A stretch of 64,000 nt of DNA from positions 16,812,222 through 16,876,221 of the forward strand of contig OY759222.1 of assembly GCA_963662175.1 (NCBI GenBank). The letters are read 5' to 3'. This document shows, one piece after another, positions 41,138 through 52,026 of this stretch (position 1 is the first letter of the stretch; every line of letters begins with the position of its first letter). Under the pieces are notes generated by a model. The model was given only the letters and a program-made list of their open reading frames with translations, was not told the origin of the DNA and did not search any database. The position numbers and the translations under genes are program-made. The stretch comes from Aradus depressus (lineage: Eukaryota > Arthropoda > Insecta > Hemiptera > Aradidae).

Positions 41138-41199
41138 AATATCAATAAAATCTGTGAGAGATCAGTCTGTATTTTATTTTACAAGCTGTGAGACACTTT

Positions 41200-41290
41200 T
41201 TGATTTTCAACAAAATCGGCAAACTGGTTTCAAAGGGAGAACGAAAACTTATTTTATTCATTGGCGCTGGGGAGGTACATTTCCAGTGAT
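41200..41290 (+). repeat. Family A end
   Basis: AACAAAATCGGCAAACTGG, ATTGGCGCTGGGGAGGTACATT. Confidence 0.6.
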
Positions 41291-41328
41291 CTTCTCTTTT
41301 TATTTGTGATTTACTTGAGTCCTTTGAT

Positions 41329-41565
41329 TTGATCATTACATATGCAATGGTGTCATGTCAAGACATTGAGCACTTAACTCGGTCTGACTCATGTTCCAAG
41401 AATGTTGGGTGTTTTCACGTCCTTGATGATGCGTATATAAACGGTTCAACTCCTACAAGCCGTAGTTTACATTTTAAATATTTATTAAAATATTCAAATT
41501 ATACGAAATATGAGAGAATAGTTCAGGAATATTCAAAATTTCAACTTTCTGTAAGCAGAATCTAG
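41329..41565 (+). CDS. Unrecognised 78-residue open frame
   Basis: Starts ATGATAACATAT region and ends at TAG 41563-41565. Composition is less biased than neighbouring frames (Cys, His and Tyr spread through it), but I recognise no domain, no splice context and no repeat. Chance frame is the default reading. Confidence 0.15.
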   Translation: MIITYAMVSCQDIEHLTRSDSCSKNVGCFHVLDDAYINGSTPTSRSLHFKYLLKYSNYTKYERIVQEYSKFQLSVSRI

Positions 41566-41756
41566 CAATGGTAAATGGATTTTGATGCTGGCTGTGGATA
41601 AGGGGATTTAATAACTCCCGAAAGTTTATGTACTCTCTGGTTTACCAGTTCGTAACTTTAAGTAGGATAGTAACTTTAGTAATAGTTACTAGACAGTTAT
41701 TTAAGTAGTTTAGTAATATTGTCTGCCTGGTTAGTAACTACAACAAAGCTTATAAG

Positions 41757-42471
41757 TAGAGCTCGGATTCACGTGTAATTGCATTTTTTTTTCGCTTGCT
41801 TGAAATCATGAAATAACAATTTATTTTTACGAATTAAGGCATCCTGATCAATATACATAAATTTTATTTTGCACGAAATGTCACATATTTAACTTTTTTT
41901 GGTAAAATTGAACGTTTTGCAAAAGTTTAGAGTAAAAATCCCGGATATGACCACCTTGACATTATAAGCAGCTACAACAAATGCCCCATCACAAACGTCA
42001 GCGTCGAGAAATCGTTTTCCCAGCTAAAACACAAAATTAGCGACAGGCGGCACAGTTTTTCAGACAAGAATTTTGAAATGTATTTAGTGGTAAATTTTAA
42101 CGCATCAAATGCTTAAGTAAAATATATATATCAATTTAATTGAAGTCAAATTCTCGGCCCCGAGTAATGAGGTGAACTGTTTTGTATTTTACATATCTCT
42201 AGTATTTTTTTAATCAAAAATTTATACATATATGATTTTTTAGTTTAAAAAAAACTTGTGTTGTCAGTAAATATTTTTTATAAATTGTATAAATAAATTT
42301 CTTTAGGCTTTTTATTTTATAGATTTATTTTTAAACCCTACCCAATTTTATGCTGAAAAAAAGAGTTATTTAATTTACAAACTGGATAGATAAATTAATG
42401 GTAGGATTTTATTTTTTGTTGCACATTTTTGCACGTTTTTGGCCTTTTTATTGCACGAAATCCGGGCTCTA
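41757..42471 (+). mobile_element. hAT element relic
   Basis: Imperfect TIRs TAGAGCTCGGATTCACGTG and (on -) TAGAGCCCGGATTTCGTG bound a 715-bp unit that keeps the end of a hAT transposase. No intact 8-bp duplication is seen (CTTATAAG versus CTGGATGC). The reverse-oriented relative is at 22237-22986. Confidence 0.75.
41950..42115 (+). pseudogene. hAT transposase C-terminal dimerisation domain fragment
   Basis: Reads PITNVSVEKSFSQLKHKISD then RRHSFSDKNFEMYLVVNFN, matching the hAT C-terminal pattern SxASxERxFSxLKxxxxxxRxxLSDxxLxxLLxIxxN. The frame ends at TAA just after NASNA. The rest of the transposase is absent. Confidence 0.82.
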
Positions 42472-42544
42472 CTGGATGCAACGTGTTACATTTTGTGATA
42501 AGCTGATCAAGCGTTAATGAACTAAAAGAAATTTTATGTTTTGG

Positions 42545-43030
42545 ACCCTCCAATAACCGGTTTTATGTGAAATTTTATGAAAGCCCTACGAACTGTTGAA
42601 CAGATAGCATTTGCTCCAAGTTTTCACTCTCCCTCCCGTTGGACAATCCTTGAAAGGCTCCGCGAATTTTGTGAGAAGCCTTCCTCCATTTCCCTTTGGC
42701 AGAAAATCAATAAGTGGTCCTTAGAGACCTTTGTATGAAATTACGCCTCAATACATTCATATAACGTTGGTTATTAAGAGTTTTTGTTTTAAGCCTCCCC
42801 ACGAATCCCACTTCCTTTTTTCCGATTTAGCTGAAAATTAATAGGTATCGTCCTTAAAAGATTCTGGAAACACATATAAAATTTCGTGTCGATACATTCA
42901 TTCTATCGGGAGTTATCGTGTATATAGGTCAGAATTTGTTTCCCAGTTTTGGAATCAGCAGTTTGGAAAATATTGAAAACCTCGTTGGATTTCTGCCCGT
43001 TTACATAACTTCCCCTATATGTTGTAAGGG
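42545..43030 (-). repeat. Family A copy
   Basis: TTTTCACTCTCCCTCCCGTTGG, AGTTTTTGTTTTAAGCCTCC, TCCGATTTAGCTGAAAATTAATAG, ATTCTATCGGGAGTTATCGTG and the start CATAACTTCCCCTATATG. Confidence 0.72.
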
Positions 43031-43372
43031 GAATAAAAAAAAAAAAAATGGTTTAAAACAAATAGATACCTGTGTATGATTGGATGATTCGGATATTATT
43101 TGACTGAGTGTCACGAAGGTTTCGTAGAATCCCCATGTTGGCCTTGTCTCTGACACCGCTTGCATTTCCGTTCTATTGCACAACGTTCTCCACTCACGTC
43201 ACCAACTCTTTTGTGTTCACACACACACACTCTCTCTGGACAGGGAACCTTGTCCGACTAGCATCAGCGCTCTTCGATACCTATCTACTGGTTGTTGTCA
43301 CACAAGGACGGAGATGTACAACAACGCTCTCAGTTCTACTAGTTTCCCCGGATATCTACTGCAGAAGAGGGT
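43031..43372. other. Unassigned stretch
   Basis: Moderate GC with a CA-rich tract (43219-43230). Open frames of 132 and 76 codons overlap it in different phases; neither shows a recognised domain and both run into family A. Confidence 0.38.
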
Positions 43373-43374
43373 TT

Positions 43375-43930
43375 TTTTTTACTTCCCCATATATAACGAA
43401 GTATAGAGAAAGTTATGTAATTGGCGAAACATTAGATGCGGAATTTTTAACGGAATTTCATGTTTTCCGATCTCTAGATTCCAAATATGGGAAAAAAAGT
43501 CTATAAGTGTATGTGAACACGATAACTCACGATAGAAGGAATTTATCAACACGAAATTTTATATGTGAATCCAGGACCCTCTAACGACGACATCTAGTGT
43601 TTTTCAGCTAAATTGACCAAAGGGAAGGAGGGGATTAGGGAGGAGTTAACATAATAACTCGAACAACTGTCGATATAATGATTGTATCGACAAGAAATTT
43701 AATTTAATAAATACTCAATGAAACACCCCCTAGGTCAGTGGTAGGCAAACCGCGGCTCGCGAGCCACATGCGGCGCTTTGACCCCTTCAGTGTGGCCGAT
43801 TAATTTTCCGCGTAATCCGTCGAAGGGAGAAGCGGGGGAGCTCGACTCAAATACCGTAATAACTGCCGATGTAATGAATGGAGGTAGAGCGGAAATGTAA
43901 TTGATTAATTCTCGCCTAGGAAATTCTTTT
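43375..43930 (+). repeat. Family A copy with embedded hAT end
   Basis: Start TTTACTTCCCCATATATAACG, then GAACACGATAACTCACGATAG, CTAAATTGACCAAAGGGAAGG; near its 3' part a hAT terminus (43736-43795) interrupts it before AATCCGTCGAAGGGAG. Confidence 0.74.
43736..43795 (+). mobile_element. Solo hAT terminus
   Basis: CAGTGGTAGGCAAACCGCGG followed by CTCGCGAGCCACATGCGGC is a typical hAT end. No matching opposite end is found nearby. Confidence 0.6.
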
Positions 43931-44369
43931 TTTTTTTTTTTGGAATTAGGGGGGGCGAAAAAAATTAAATCTCGGCAAAAACTCAACGTCGACTTTCTAA
44001 CCGATTACATAACTTCTCTTGTAGCTCGTATAATTGGAGGAGCAAAAGGAAACACTCAGAATTTTTGGTTGAGTCTCAAAGACGTCCTTGGATCGATACT
44101 ATGACCCTCGTGTCCTATCTCCGAAAGGTTCCTCCCTCCCCCCCTCGGTATAAAATAAAATTTATTATATATAACCTGTCCTCTTCTGCATTGCCGTTTT
44201 TCCTCCCTTCGGCCCCCCCATCTTCTTTTGGTTAAAATAAATTTTTTATCATCCCCTCACTACAAATGTTTACTCCAGGTTCATGGTTCGGCAGGAGATA
44301 TGAGGGGGGGAGGGGATCCAGAAAATATTCAAAAGGGATGGCACAGTTTTTCCTGTATACTCTAGGCCT

Positions 44370-44935
44370 TCTACTTGACAAGCTAATAACATGGAACTCT
44401 CACATGCCATTGAACATACGCTATTAACAAGATATACGGGACTACTAGACAAAATATTTAAATTAACTTTAAAAATGATTTATATACAAGGCAGTGTTGA
44501 AACCGTGTGGACTTACAGACTTGAATTCTGTGGTTCCGGTTCCCAGTCCCTTCAAGTCTAAATCATTGGTACAATAGCCAATGCTCCTTACTATGTTTCC
44601 AACAAGACCCTTCATACTGACCTCTGCATTTCCGCCACCGAAGTAGCTACATCCAGGTACACAAAGTTATTTTCCTCCCTGAGTTACCATAGTAATCCTC
44701 TATTCTGATGCCTTAAGCGCCAATGGCCTAGAGACCTCCTTAGTAACAGCAGTGACAGTAAATGTATCTCAATGCCTTGGGAGTGTCACCACTGGGTGAT
44801 TTCTCACCTATTGATATTTTGCCATATTCTTCTCTTTTAGTAAATTTGCTTCTTGTATATAATATTTATAAATTTGTGAATATCTATTTTAGAATTTTTA
44901 AAAAACAACAAAAAAATATACATATACAAAATTCG
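44370..44935 (+). pseudogene. Jockey-like LINE reverse transcriptase C-terminus and 3' UTR
   Basis: With frameshifts and stops, the + strand reads KLTLKMIYIQGSVETVWTYR then CGSGSQS, and IIGTIANAPYYVSNKTLHTD, a match to the Jockey pattern KLSLKNKLLIYKAVLKPxWTYGIxLWG...RTITNAPWYVSNxTLHxDL. It continues SLSYHSNP and a degraded LKRxWPRDLL, then 3' UTR related to 663-895 and an A-rich tail near 44905-44930. Catalytic YxDD region absent; dead copy. Confidence 0.78.
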
Positions 44936-44944
44936 TTTTTTTTG

Positions 44945-45240
44945 TTCCAAATTTTTTTTTTTTTTTTTTTTGTGGCCGACCTTCGGTGGAGGCCACGACA
45001 CCTTCGCCGAATTGTCGGGGAAAAAAGGGCCTAACAATTTTATTAACAAATAAAAATAATATTAAAAAATAAATGAATAAAAAAATTAATAAAAAACCAT
45101 CTGCGACGGTCAGCGGTCACTCCCAGCCCACCTTAGTTTTCTTGGCGCGCTGAGAGAGCTCGGGATAAATGTAGGGCGATCGTTTGTTGTTCGTTGGGGC
45201 GCCGGGGACGACTGCTGGCCTCCCCGGCGCAGGGTTCGGC
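44945..45240. other. T run followed by a GC-rich block
   Basis: After a T run (44950-44971) come GTGGCCGACCTTCGGTGGAGGCC (a hairpin) and, at 45105-45240, a GC-rich segment with GGGGCGCCGGGGACG and CCTCCCCGGCGC. It stands out in base composition; no domain or repeat is recognised. Confidence 0.35.
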
Positions 45241-45244
45241 CATT

Positions 45245-45730
45245 TAAGCTAATTGTAAGACTCAATATTTGCCTTACGTAGAGATTACTGAATTCTGTCA
45301 ATACATTTATTACATTGGGGTTTTTGAGTTGAGCCCCCCTCTCATCCCTTCGGTTGATTCCGCTGAAAATAGTATAGATAGTCGTCCTTATGGGGTTCTG
45401 AAATTACATTAAAAATTGTGTCAATACATTAGTTACCATCGCAATTATTATATAGCTTTTCGATACAAAATTGTATATTAAATTCAAAATAATAAGGACA
45501 ACATATATTAATTTTTCGCGGAATTGTCCGAAGGGAAACAGGGATCAGAAGAGGGGGCTCAACTCAAAACCCCTAATAACTGCCAATGTAATGAATGTAT
45601 TTGTATCCATACAAAAGGTCGATTGATTTAGAGGGAGACCGAAAAATAAATTAATTTATTCGTCTTGGGGAAGTACATTGAGTGTGATTCACCGCCGACT
45701 TTTTTCAAATGTAATTAATCGGAAAAAATA
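45245..45730. repeat. Family A pieces, - then +
   Basis: 45245-45465 inverted (TTCCGCTGAAAATAG, TTTTTGAGTTGAGCCC); 45475-45730 direct (AAACAGGGATCAGAAG, AAAGGTCGATTGATTTAG, TCTTGGGGAAGTACATTG). Confidence 0.7.
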
Positions 45731-45959
45731 AAATTTCGATGAAGACTCGAATGTCAACTTTTTGGAACGATTATATAACAGTTCCTATTCTATATAAAGC
45801 TGTGGAACTGTAAATAAAAGATATGGTGACACAAGATAAAATGATGATAATAATTAAACGATAAAAACATTTAAAAAATGTGATAAATTGGATGAAAGAA
45901 AGTCGACACAATGTATTTTTATACATTGAATGATGCCATTCAGACTATTATATTTTTTG

Positions 45960-46080
45960 AATGATGAAAAAAATATATATTTAAGTGGATAAACGTGGGA
46001 GCAAACAGGGAAGGGATAAGAGCAGTGGATGCTTAGGTCCCTAGGTGCACACACCAGCCCTCCCAATATATCTATAATCA
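45960..46080 (+). mobile_element. LINE 3' UTR fragment shared with 7956-8030
   Basis: GGGAGCAAACAGGGAAGGG and GTGGATGCTTAGGTCCCTAGG match the end of the - strand LINE at 7956-9455. Confidence 0.6.
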
Positions 46081-46084
46081 GATC

Positions 46085-46220
46085 TGAGTTAGTGACATTC
46101 TCAAATTCCAAGTTCTTCTCTACAGTCGTTAGAACGGCATCGCGGAAATGATCAATATCTGTTCAGGGACCTTGAAAACGTGAAAATCCATTGAAAACTT
46201 GATCCCCGATTTGAACCAAA
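46085..46220. repeat. Dispersed repeat G
   Basis: CAGGGACCTTGAAAACGTGA and TCCATTGAAAACTTGATCCCCG; see 38245-38560. Confidence 0.52.
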
Positions 46221-46514
46221 TAATTTTTATTAAATAACCCTCTCATTGTTCTTTTGGTTTTGTAAAAGGTATATGTAAAACTATTGAAAAATTACTAAAT
46301 TGTTTACGATTTTTAAACAGTAGAACTCGTATAGTTAATGGCGGAATTAGGAACTATTGAAATTCTTGATTTTGACAATTTACAATAATTGGTAAATCAT
46401 CATAAGAGAAAAGTAATACAAAATGTCTGATAACAAAATAAATGAACTACATATCCACAAAACAATAAATACAATAATGTATGGAATTCAATTAATTAAC
46501 AAACAAAAAAAAAT

Positions 46515-47060
46515 TAAAACTAATTTGGATCCCGTCCCATGTTGGAACATGGGATTCCTGGGAACGATAAAGCAGACATTGCCGCAAAAGACGCTGCACT
46601 CTCCCCCTTATTGCCTCAACAAACAGTTAACACAGGACAAGACCTTTCGACCTATTTCAGAAGAAAAATTGAATAACACTGGAACAATGAATGGACTCAG
46701 ATGGGAGACAACAAACTACGAAGAATAAAAGAAGAAAACAAGCCGTGGAAACCTGCAAGCACCATGAACACGACAGCATCATCACAAGACTAAGACCATT
46801 CCTACCTACTTCTTGGACTTGAACAGCCGACATGTTCCTGCAGCCAGGACTACACAGACTGACTGACTGTACAAACTACACCACACTAAAAAACAAATAT
46901 AAACTACCGACTGACATGAAAAAACTACTCCAAACACCCAACGACGAATACAATGGACTCATCCACTTCCTTAAAGATGCAAAACTCTACGAGGACATGT
47001 AGATACAATAGTCGTCGCTAATGACCCTGAAGTCTTTGCGACGTTAAATAGCAACTAACA
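46515..47060 (+). pseudogene. LINE RNase H domain and C-terminus, decayed
   Basis: After IPSHVG a small insertion shifts the frame; it then reads IPGNDKADIAAKDAALSPL, the RNase H motif with the catalytic-Asp loop, and after a stop HWNNEW. Another frame gives KLPTDMKKLLQTPNDEYN and GLIHFLKDAKLYEDM to the stop near 47001. A 3' UTR with TTTGCGACGTTAAATAGC and an A-rich tail (47060-47095) completes the element. Probably I/Loa-type; 5' truncated. Confidence 0.75.
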
Positions 47061-47095
47061 AAAAAAAAATAATAATAATAAAAAAATAAGTACAA

Positions 47096-47835
47096 TATGT
47101 ACAAATTTATACAAAATAAGTACCTAAAACCTTAAACCTTAACAAAAAAAGGATTTATAATAGTAGTAATAAATTAAAAATAAAAATATATAATAAATGT
47201 AAAATGAATATAATAGTTTAAAAAAATTAAAAATAATTAAATTATAATATTTTAAAAATAAATAAATAGGAAATAACATTAATAAGAATAGTAAAATAAA
47301 TATTTATGAATAATTGCCTTATAGCTTTCAGTTCGAAACGACCCTGGTTTTCTGCTATCCGCATCCTCCAGCTTAGTGGAGTCAGGAGATCACACGATTA
47401 CAGTACTTTCTTATACTAAAGGTATATAAGAAAGTACGTAAAAACAGTAAAGATAAACACCTAAAAGAAAATTTAGGGTGTGTGAAAGGGTGACTCAACA
47501 CACCGGTTTCCGAACTTTCACTGGCTTTTTCTTCTTTCGGGAAAGTTGACTGTCATTCGTGATCGACGGGTCGATCGGGATCGACTGTTCGACCAGCTCT
47601 GTTGAAGCAGGGTGTTCACCTCTTCACATACCTCCATTACAGGGCACTGCCTCTTCTCAAGAAAGGTGTGGTCCAGAGGCGAACAATGCACACCTTATCT
47701 GGTCCATTGGCAAGGCATATAGGCTAGAAGTAGAAGCAAACTCAACTAAAATTTTGCTTCAAAAGGGGAGAGGGGAGATCCAGAAATTTTCTGACTAGGG
47801 GTGGGGTGTTAATTCTCATTTATCATACAATTTGA
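47096..47835. other. A-rich stretch and unassigned unique sequence
   Basis: 47096-47300 is A-rich low complexity. 47340-47415 joins a fragment of the CTCCAGCTTAGTGGAGTCAGG repeat to repeat G. 47560-47800 is GC-richer, with GATCGACGGGTCGATCGGGATCG, a palindromic run; a 79-residue frame there is unrecognised. Confidence 0.4.
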
Positions 47836-48147
47836 GGGCGCCGGTAGCTCAGATGTAGCATGCTTGCCTTCTGGTTTGGAACCCCGGAGGATCTTACGTT
47901 TTTATCTGGTGAAAAAAACTTGAGCACGCCGTCCTTCGGATTGGACCTTGAGCGATGGTCCTGAGCCTGTACGTCAGGAACTCGTACAAGACTCCTTATC
48001 CCAGGCGAATAAAAATTTAGAGTAGGCAAAATGTAGAACTCCCATAGTGGATTCGGGCTCATTTCCCAAGAGAGACTACAAGAGCTTTCTGGTAGTAAGC
48101 GATACGGTCTCGTAGTTAAAGCCCGGGCATGAGTCACAATAACTATA
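47836..48147 (+). mobile_element. SINE, near full length, damaged box B
   Basis: Head GGGCGCCGGTAGCTCAGATG is good; box B is degraded (GGTTTGGAACCCCGG). Body and end (GTTAAAGCCCGGGCATGAGTC) are intact with small indels. Confidence 0.84.
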
Positions 48148-49270
48148 ACCAATTTAGATCCTATTATCACTTGTAGACGTTAGTCATACCCTTTAGAAAT
48201 CTTATACATATCGGATAGAGTAAAATATGAAGAGAGAAAGTTTGATCGTGTGTTTCGAGTTATCTCGATAACTACTAAACCGATTTGGATAATTCTTTCA
48301 CTGTTGGGAAGCTTATTTTTTTCCGGTGAACCTATGTGTTTTTTACTATCATCTTCACGCTTAATCTAAAGGGAGCTGAGCATTGATGGCAGTGAAGCAA
48401 GTCGAAGGAGAAACTGCCGTCTCCGGGCGTCATTTACGCTTCCTAAACCGTTGAAGGTATATCAAAATGATTTATGGAGGAATTTTTGGCAATAAAAAGT
48501 TCTACAATAAAGTCCGCGACAGCACATACCTATCTATGACAGTTAGCCTCTTGTAAGAGTTTCTAACTCTTTATATATATATATATATATATATCTGTAG
48601 TTTTGTCTGTCCATACGTAGGCCATGGGTCATCAGAATTTCTGCTGAGATGAGGTGTCACAAACCATTAAAACCATTGAAAATTTCAACTTATTACTAAA
48701 ATCATGTAACTTAAGATCACTAATCGTAATTAACGTTAATAATCTGCTTACAGTTACTCCATGCGAAGCCGATTAACCTACTAGTAATTAATAAAGTGTT
48801 AGTGTAGTTTGGATTATTTATTAAGTCAGAAGTAGACTGGAAGTTAGAAGTCTGTGACAGTATTTTAAATTATAATTATTTCGTTGTTTTAAGGCAAATT
48901 CTGTTTGACCTCTTTACCCCCATGTCTCGCCACCTTAAGCAGCCTTATTGAAGGGTGCCGTAGGTCGCAACCATTTTAACGAGGAGATACTCCTCCCTGG
49001 ATTCGAAGTAGTCAGTGTAGTCTGAGCAGTTTGTTGCGGTAGTCAGAGACGGGTGTTGCAGTGTCAGTGACCTCCAGGTCACTTAGTGACAAGGTCAGAG
49101 TCACCTGTCACTCTCTGACCTACATTCTCACACTCAGCTAACAGGTTGTCCAGACACACTTTCTCAAATTATACCAGATTCCAGTCATTTCGCGCTACGC
49201 TCTCGAATTAGTCATTATCAGTCTGAAACAGATTATAAAAAAAAAATCGTTGAATCACCAGATATGTACA
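48148..49270. other. Unassigned stretch with a TA microsatellite
   Basis: Contains (TA)n at 48572-48594 and AACTACTAAACCGATTTGGAT near 48270, a phrase common in dispersed insect repeats. No gene or named element can be supported. Confidence 0.4.
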
Positions 49271-49274
49271 TTCC

Positions 49275-49556
49275 CAGTACGAATTAATCAATTACGTTTT
49301 CGCTCTCCCTCTAAAGTCAATCGATCGTTCGGGCTGTAACTCAACTTACTATACTTAGGAAGTGGCTTCTGAATCCTAATACTATTCATTCATTACATCA
49401 TTAGTTATTCAAATTTTTGAGTTGAGCCCCCTTTGATCCCCCCCCCCCCTCCTTTGGCTGATAAGGCTGAACATTAATAGGTGTCGTTCTTGTAAGGCGT
49501 TGAATATACATATGTTTTCATGTTGATACATTCGTTCTATCGAAATTTCTACTAAA
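49275..49556 (-). repeat. Family A copy feeding into a tandem array
   Basis: TTACGTTTTCGCTCTCCCTC, GTTGAGCCCCCTTTGATCC, GGTGTCGTTCTTGTAAGGCG, ATTCGTTCTATCG; the family A sequence breaks off where the 100-bp units begin. Confidence 0.72.
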
Positions 49557-50047
49557 GTGATGACATAGAGTGTGGAGATGCCATATTTTTTTTTTCTAAG
49601 GTAGTTTGTGCTTCGACTTCTGTCCACTGTGATGGGACTGACTGTGCTTGAAGTGATGACGTAGTATGGATGACTAATTTTTTTTCTAAGGTTGTTTGTG
49701 ATGAGACGTACCGATGACGAAGCTTGAAGTGATGACATAGAGTGTGGATGAGTTATTTCTTTTTCTAAGGTTGTTTGTGCTTCGACGTCTCCCCACTGTG
49801 ATGGGACGTACCGATGACTGTGCTTGAAGTGATGACGTAGAGTGTGGATGAGTTATTTCTTTTTCTAAGGTTGTTTGTGCTTCGACGTCTCCCCACTGTG
49901 ATGAGACGTACCGATGACGAAGCTTGAAGTGATGACATAGAGTGTGGATGAGTTATTTCTTTTTCTAAGGTTGTTTGTGCTTCGACGTCTCCCCACTGTG
50001 ATGGGACGTACCAATGACTGTGCTTGAAGTGATGACGTAGAGTGTGG
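49557..50047. repeat. 100-bp tandem array, about five units
   Basis: GTGATGAC(A/G)TAG starts at 49557, 49653, 49729, 49829, 49929 and 50029. The last three steps are exactly 100 bp; the earlier ones are 96 and 76 owing to deletions. Alternate units differ as CGATGACTGTGCTTG versus CGATGACGAAGCTTG, suggesting a 200-bp higher-order step. Open frames across it are by-products. Confidence 0.92.
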
Positions 50048-50529
50048 ACTATCCAATGAAAGCCGAAGATCAGAAAGGATGGAAGGGATTCCATGTTAGT
50101 CTGTTTTTAAATTGACAGTGTCTAATGGTTCAACGGACTGATCCTTAAGTGTTTTTCTTCTTTGGTAGCCTCCACAGAAGAGTGGAAACATTCTGAAAAG
50201 ACTAAAACTCCTTCGTTAATCCTCAACAATGTACATCCCCAGTTCAAAAAAAATTCACCATATTGGTTTAAAATCAATATGTGTCCTGAAACATACTATA
50301 TTTCATGCTGATACTTTCTTTATAGCGACAGATATTAATAGTGATAATAATATTTATTTATTTCCGTTAAACCAAAACATGGCAAAATGATACCTCATAA
50401 GATTGAATACATTAAAATATTTTATAAATTTGATACATAAACAGCTATTAATTCTATGAGTCTTGATATAAATGTAATTATTAATAATAATGCTATTAAA
50501 AAAATAACATGAAAATAATAAATAAATAC

Positions 50530-50711
50530 CCCTATAGAAATAAAATACTGGCCAGTTGTCCTTTAACCGCTACGCAGTGTGGGTGGGATGTACAACTGAT
50601 GATGAGGTTGTTGCGTTGAAAACCGGTTCTGGTAAAAAAAAAACAGTGGGAAGACAACGTCTTTTATTTCTATGAGAAATGTCGTCCCATAACATCTTAC
50701 TATCACATATG
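50530..50711 (+). mobile_element. Single-arm relative of the 11092 element, 13-bp target duplication
   Basis: AATAAATAAATAC flanks the insert exactly (50517-50529 and 50712-50724). The right half matches the right arm and unique tail of 11092-11356 (AAAACCGGTTCTGGT, ACTATCACATATG). The hammerhead-like core at 50598-50640 keeps CTGATGA and AACCGGTT but has lost stem II and stem I pairing. Confidence 0.8.
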
Positions 50712-50810
50712 AATAAATAAATACTTGAAAATGTATATGAGTACAAAAATAATATTAATAATAAAATATTAAAATTTAAAAAACCCTCGAAACAAAAAAT
50801 AAACATTTAA

Positions 50811-51110
50811 AAGGGGGGGGGGGGGGGGGGGGGGGGGGGGCTTGTAAACATTTGAGCTCAAACTCCAAGTCTCTAGCTGTAATAGAGGCCGAGATCTCTA
50901 ATCAGACTCTGATGAAACCTAATGATCTTGGAAACGGCATAACTGATTTCCACCAAACATGGCCAAGAACCATTCCGCAAATACCAGCCTTTGAATCAAA
51001 AAAAACCTCATTGAAATCGGTTCAGCCGTCTTGGAGCTATGATGCCACAGACAGACACACACACACACAGTTAAAGGCTTCAAACTTTTAACACCCCCTC
51101 CTTTTGCGTC
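50811..51110. repeat. Dispersed repeat E with a long G run
   Basis: About 30 G (50812-50840) precede CTTGTAAACATTTGAGCTC, GGCATAACTGATTTCCACC and GGTTCAGCCGTCTTGGAGC, then a CA microsatellite and TAACACCCCCTCC. Confidence 0.8.
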
Positions 51111-51201
51111 GGGGATTAAAAATACAGTAATAATTCATTTTTTAAATTTGAATTAAATTAAGATAAATATTTTTTTGTAACTCTTCAGGAAGTGTCTTTT
51201 T

Positions 51202-51247
51202 CACGACGATATTTCGGGATGTTCTTACGTCCCTTCATCAGGTCACG
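51202..51247 (-). ncRNA. Candidate hammerhead ribozyme (family 4, best LINE 3' UTR copy)
   Basis: On -: stem I CGTGAC/GTCGTG (6 bp including two G-U), core CTGATGA, extra A, stem II GGGACG/CATCCC (one mismatch) with a TAAGAA loop, GAA, 2-bp stem III (AT/AT), C at the cleavage site. Best stem I of family 4. Confidence 0.62.
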
Positions 51248-51639
51248 ATGCGCGAACTATAGAGGACAAAGAAAACAAAGTATCAATAACAATTATAATA
51301 ACAAATAGTTTAAAAAATATAGTAAACAAGTATAAATGAAAAAAATATTAATTAATAAATGAAAAACTATAAATCGATAAAATATAAATAAATTTATATA
51401 TAATAATAATAATAGATTAAAAAATAAATAATAAAAATACATAAAAAGAATATACCAAGAGAAATAAAATAAATTATTATATAAGTAATTAAAAATAATG
51501 TTTAATTATAAGGTAGCTTCAGCAGACCTTAAAGGAGGAACTCTGCCAAAATAATAAAATAAAAGTTATGTATCTAGTAATGGTTTTGGCTATTAAATAC
51601 GATTTTTTATTGGGTTAGGATTTTGATTCGAGACGATCC

Positions 51640-51880
51640 TTTGGCCCAATTAGACTGAAAAACAGTAGGTATCGCCCTGAAATATAATATTCATATACAT
51701 GTTTATACATATAAAAGTTTGTGTTGATACATTCATTTTATTGGAAGTTATCACACACATTTCTTTTTTCTGGAAATTTTTTTCAGGAGTTTGGAAAACA
51801 TGAAATTCCGTTGAAAAATCCACATCAAATTTTTCACCGATTACATAACTTCCCCTATACTTCGTATAGCTGGAGAAGTA
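51640..51880 (-). repeat. Family A start portion
   Basis: TTGGCCCAATTAGACTGAAAA, ATTGGAAGTTATCACAC, AAACATGAAATTCCGTTGAAA, ACATAACTTCCCCTATACTTC and AGCTGGAGAAGTA. Confidence 0.75.
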
Positions 51881-51895
51881 ATTAGAGGAAAAAAT

Positions 51896-52015
51896 GTGTA
51901 TGAGAACTAAGGAAAACTTATTTTAATAAAACAACTTGAGTTTATGAAGGTCTTACTTCGCAACCATGAATATTTACATTCAGCCATATCAGTCACAAAA
52001 AAGGGGAGAGATGTA
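51896..52015 (-). repeat. Dispersed repeat H, inverted copy
   Basis: TTCGCAACCATGAATATTTACA and CAGTCACAAAAAAGGGGAGAG are the inverse of 52600-52680. Confidence 0.7.
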
Positions 52016-52026
52016 TATAGTTATAG

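Larger units (their letters stand above)
50340..51615 (-). mobile_element. LINE 3' end (family of 38660), split by two insertions
   Basis: On -: 51500-51615 matches the region around the stop and proximal 3' UTR, 51180-51260 contains the hammerhead motif, and 50350-50516 is the terminal TTCCGTTAAACC part. A ribozyme-bearing element (50530-50711) and repeat E (50811-51110) lie in between. Confidence 0.72.

Noticed and set aside
43108..43506. 132-codon open frame on +
   Set aside because: Its 3' half is family A; the 5' half has no recognisable domain and an overlapping frame in another phase is also open.
49557..50047. CRISPR-like array
   Set aside because: Units are contiguous 100-bp repeats without unique spacers, in a eukaryotic context.
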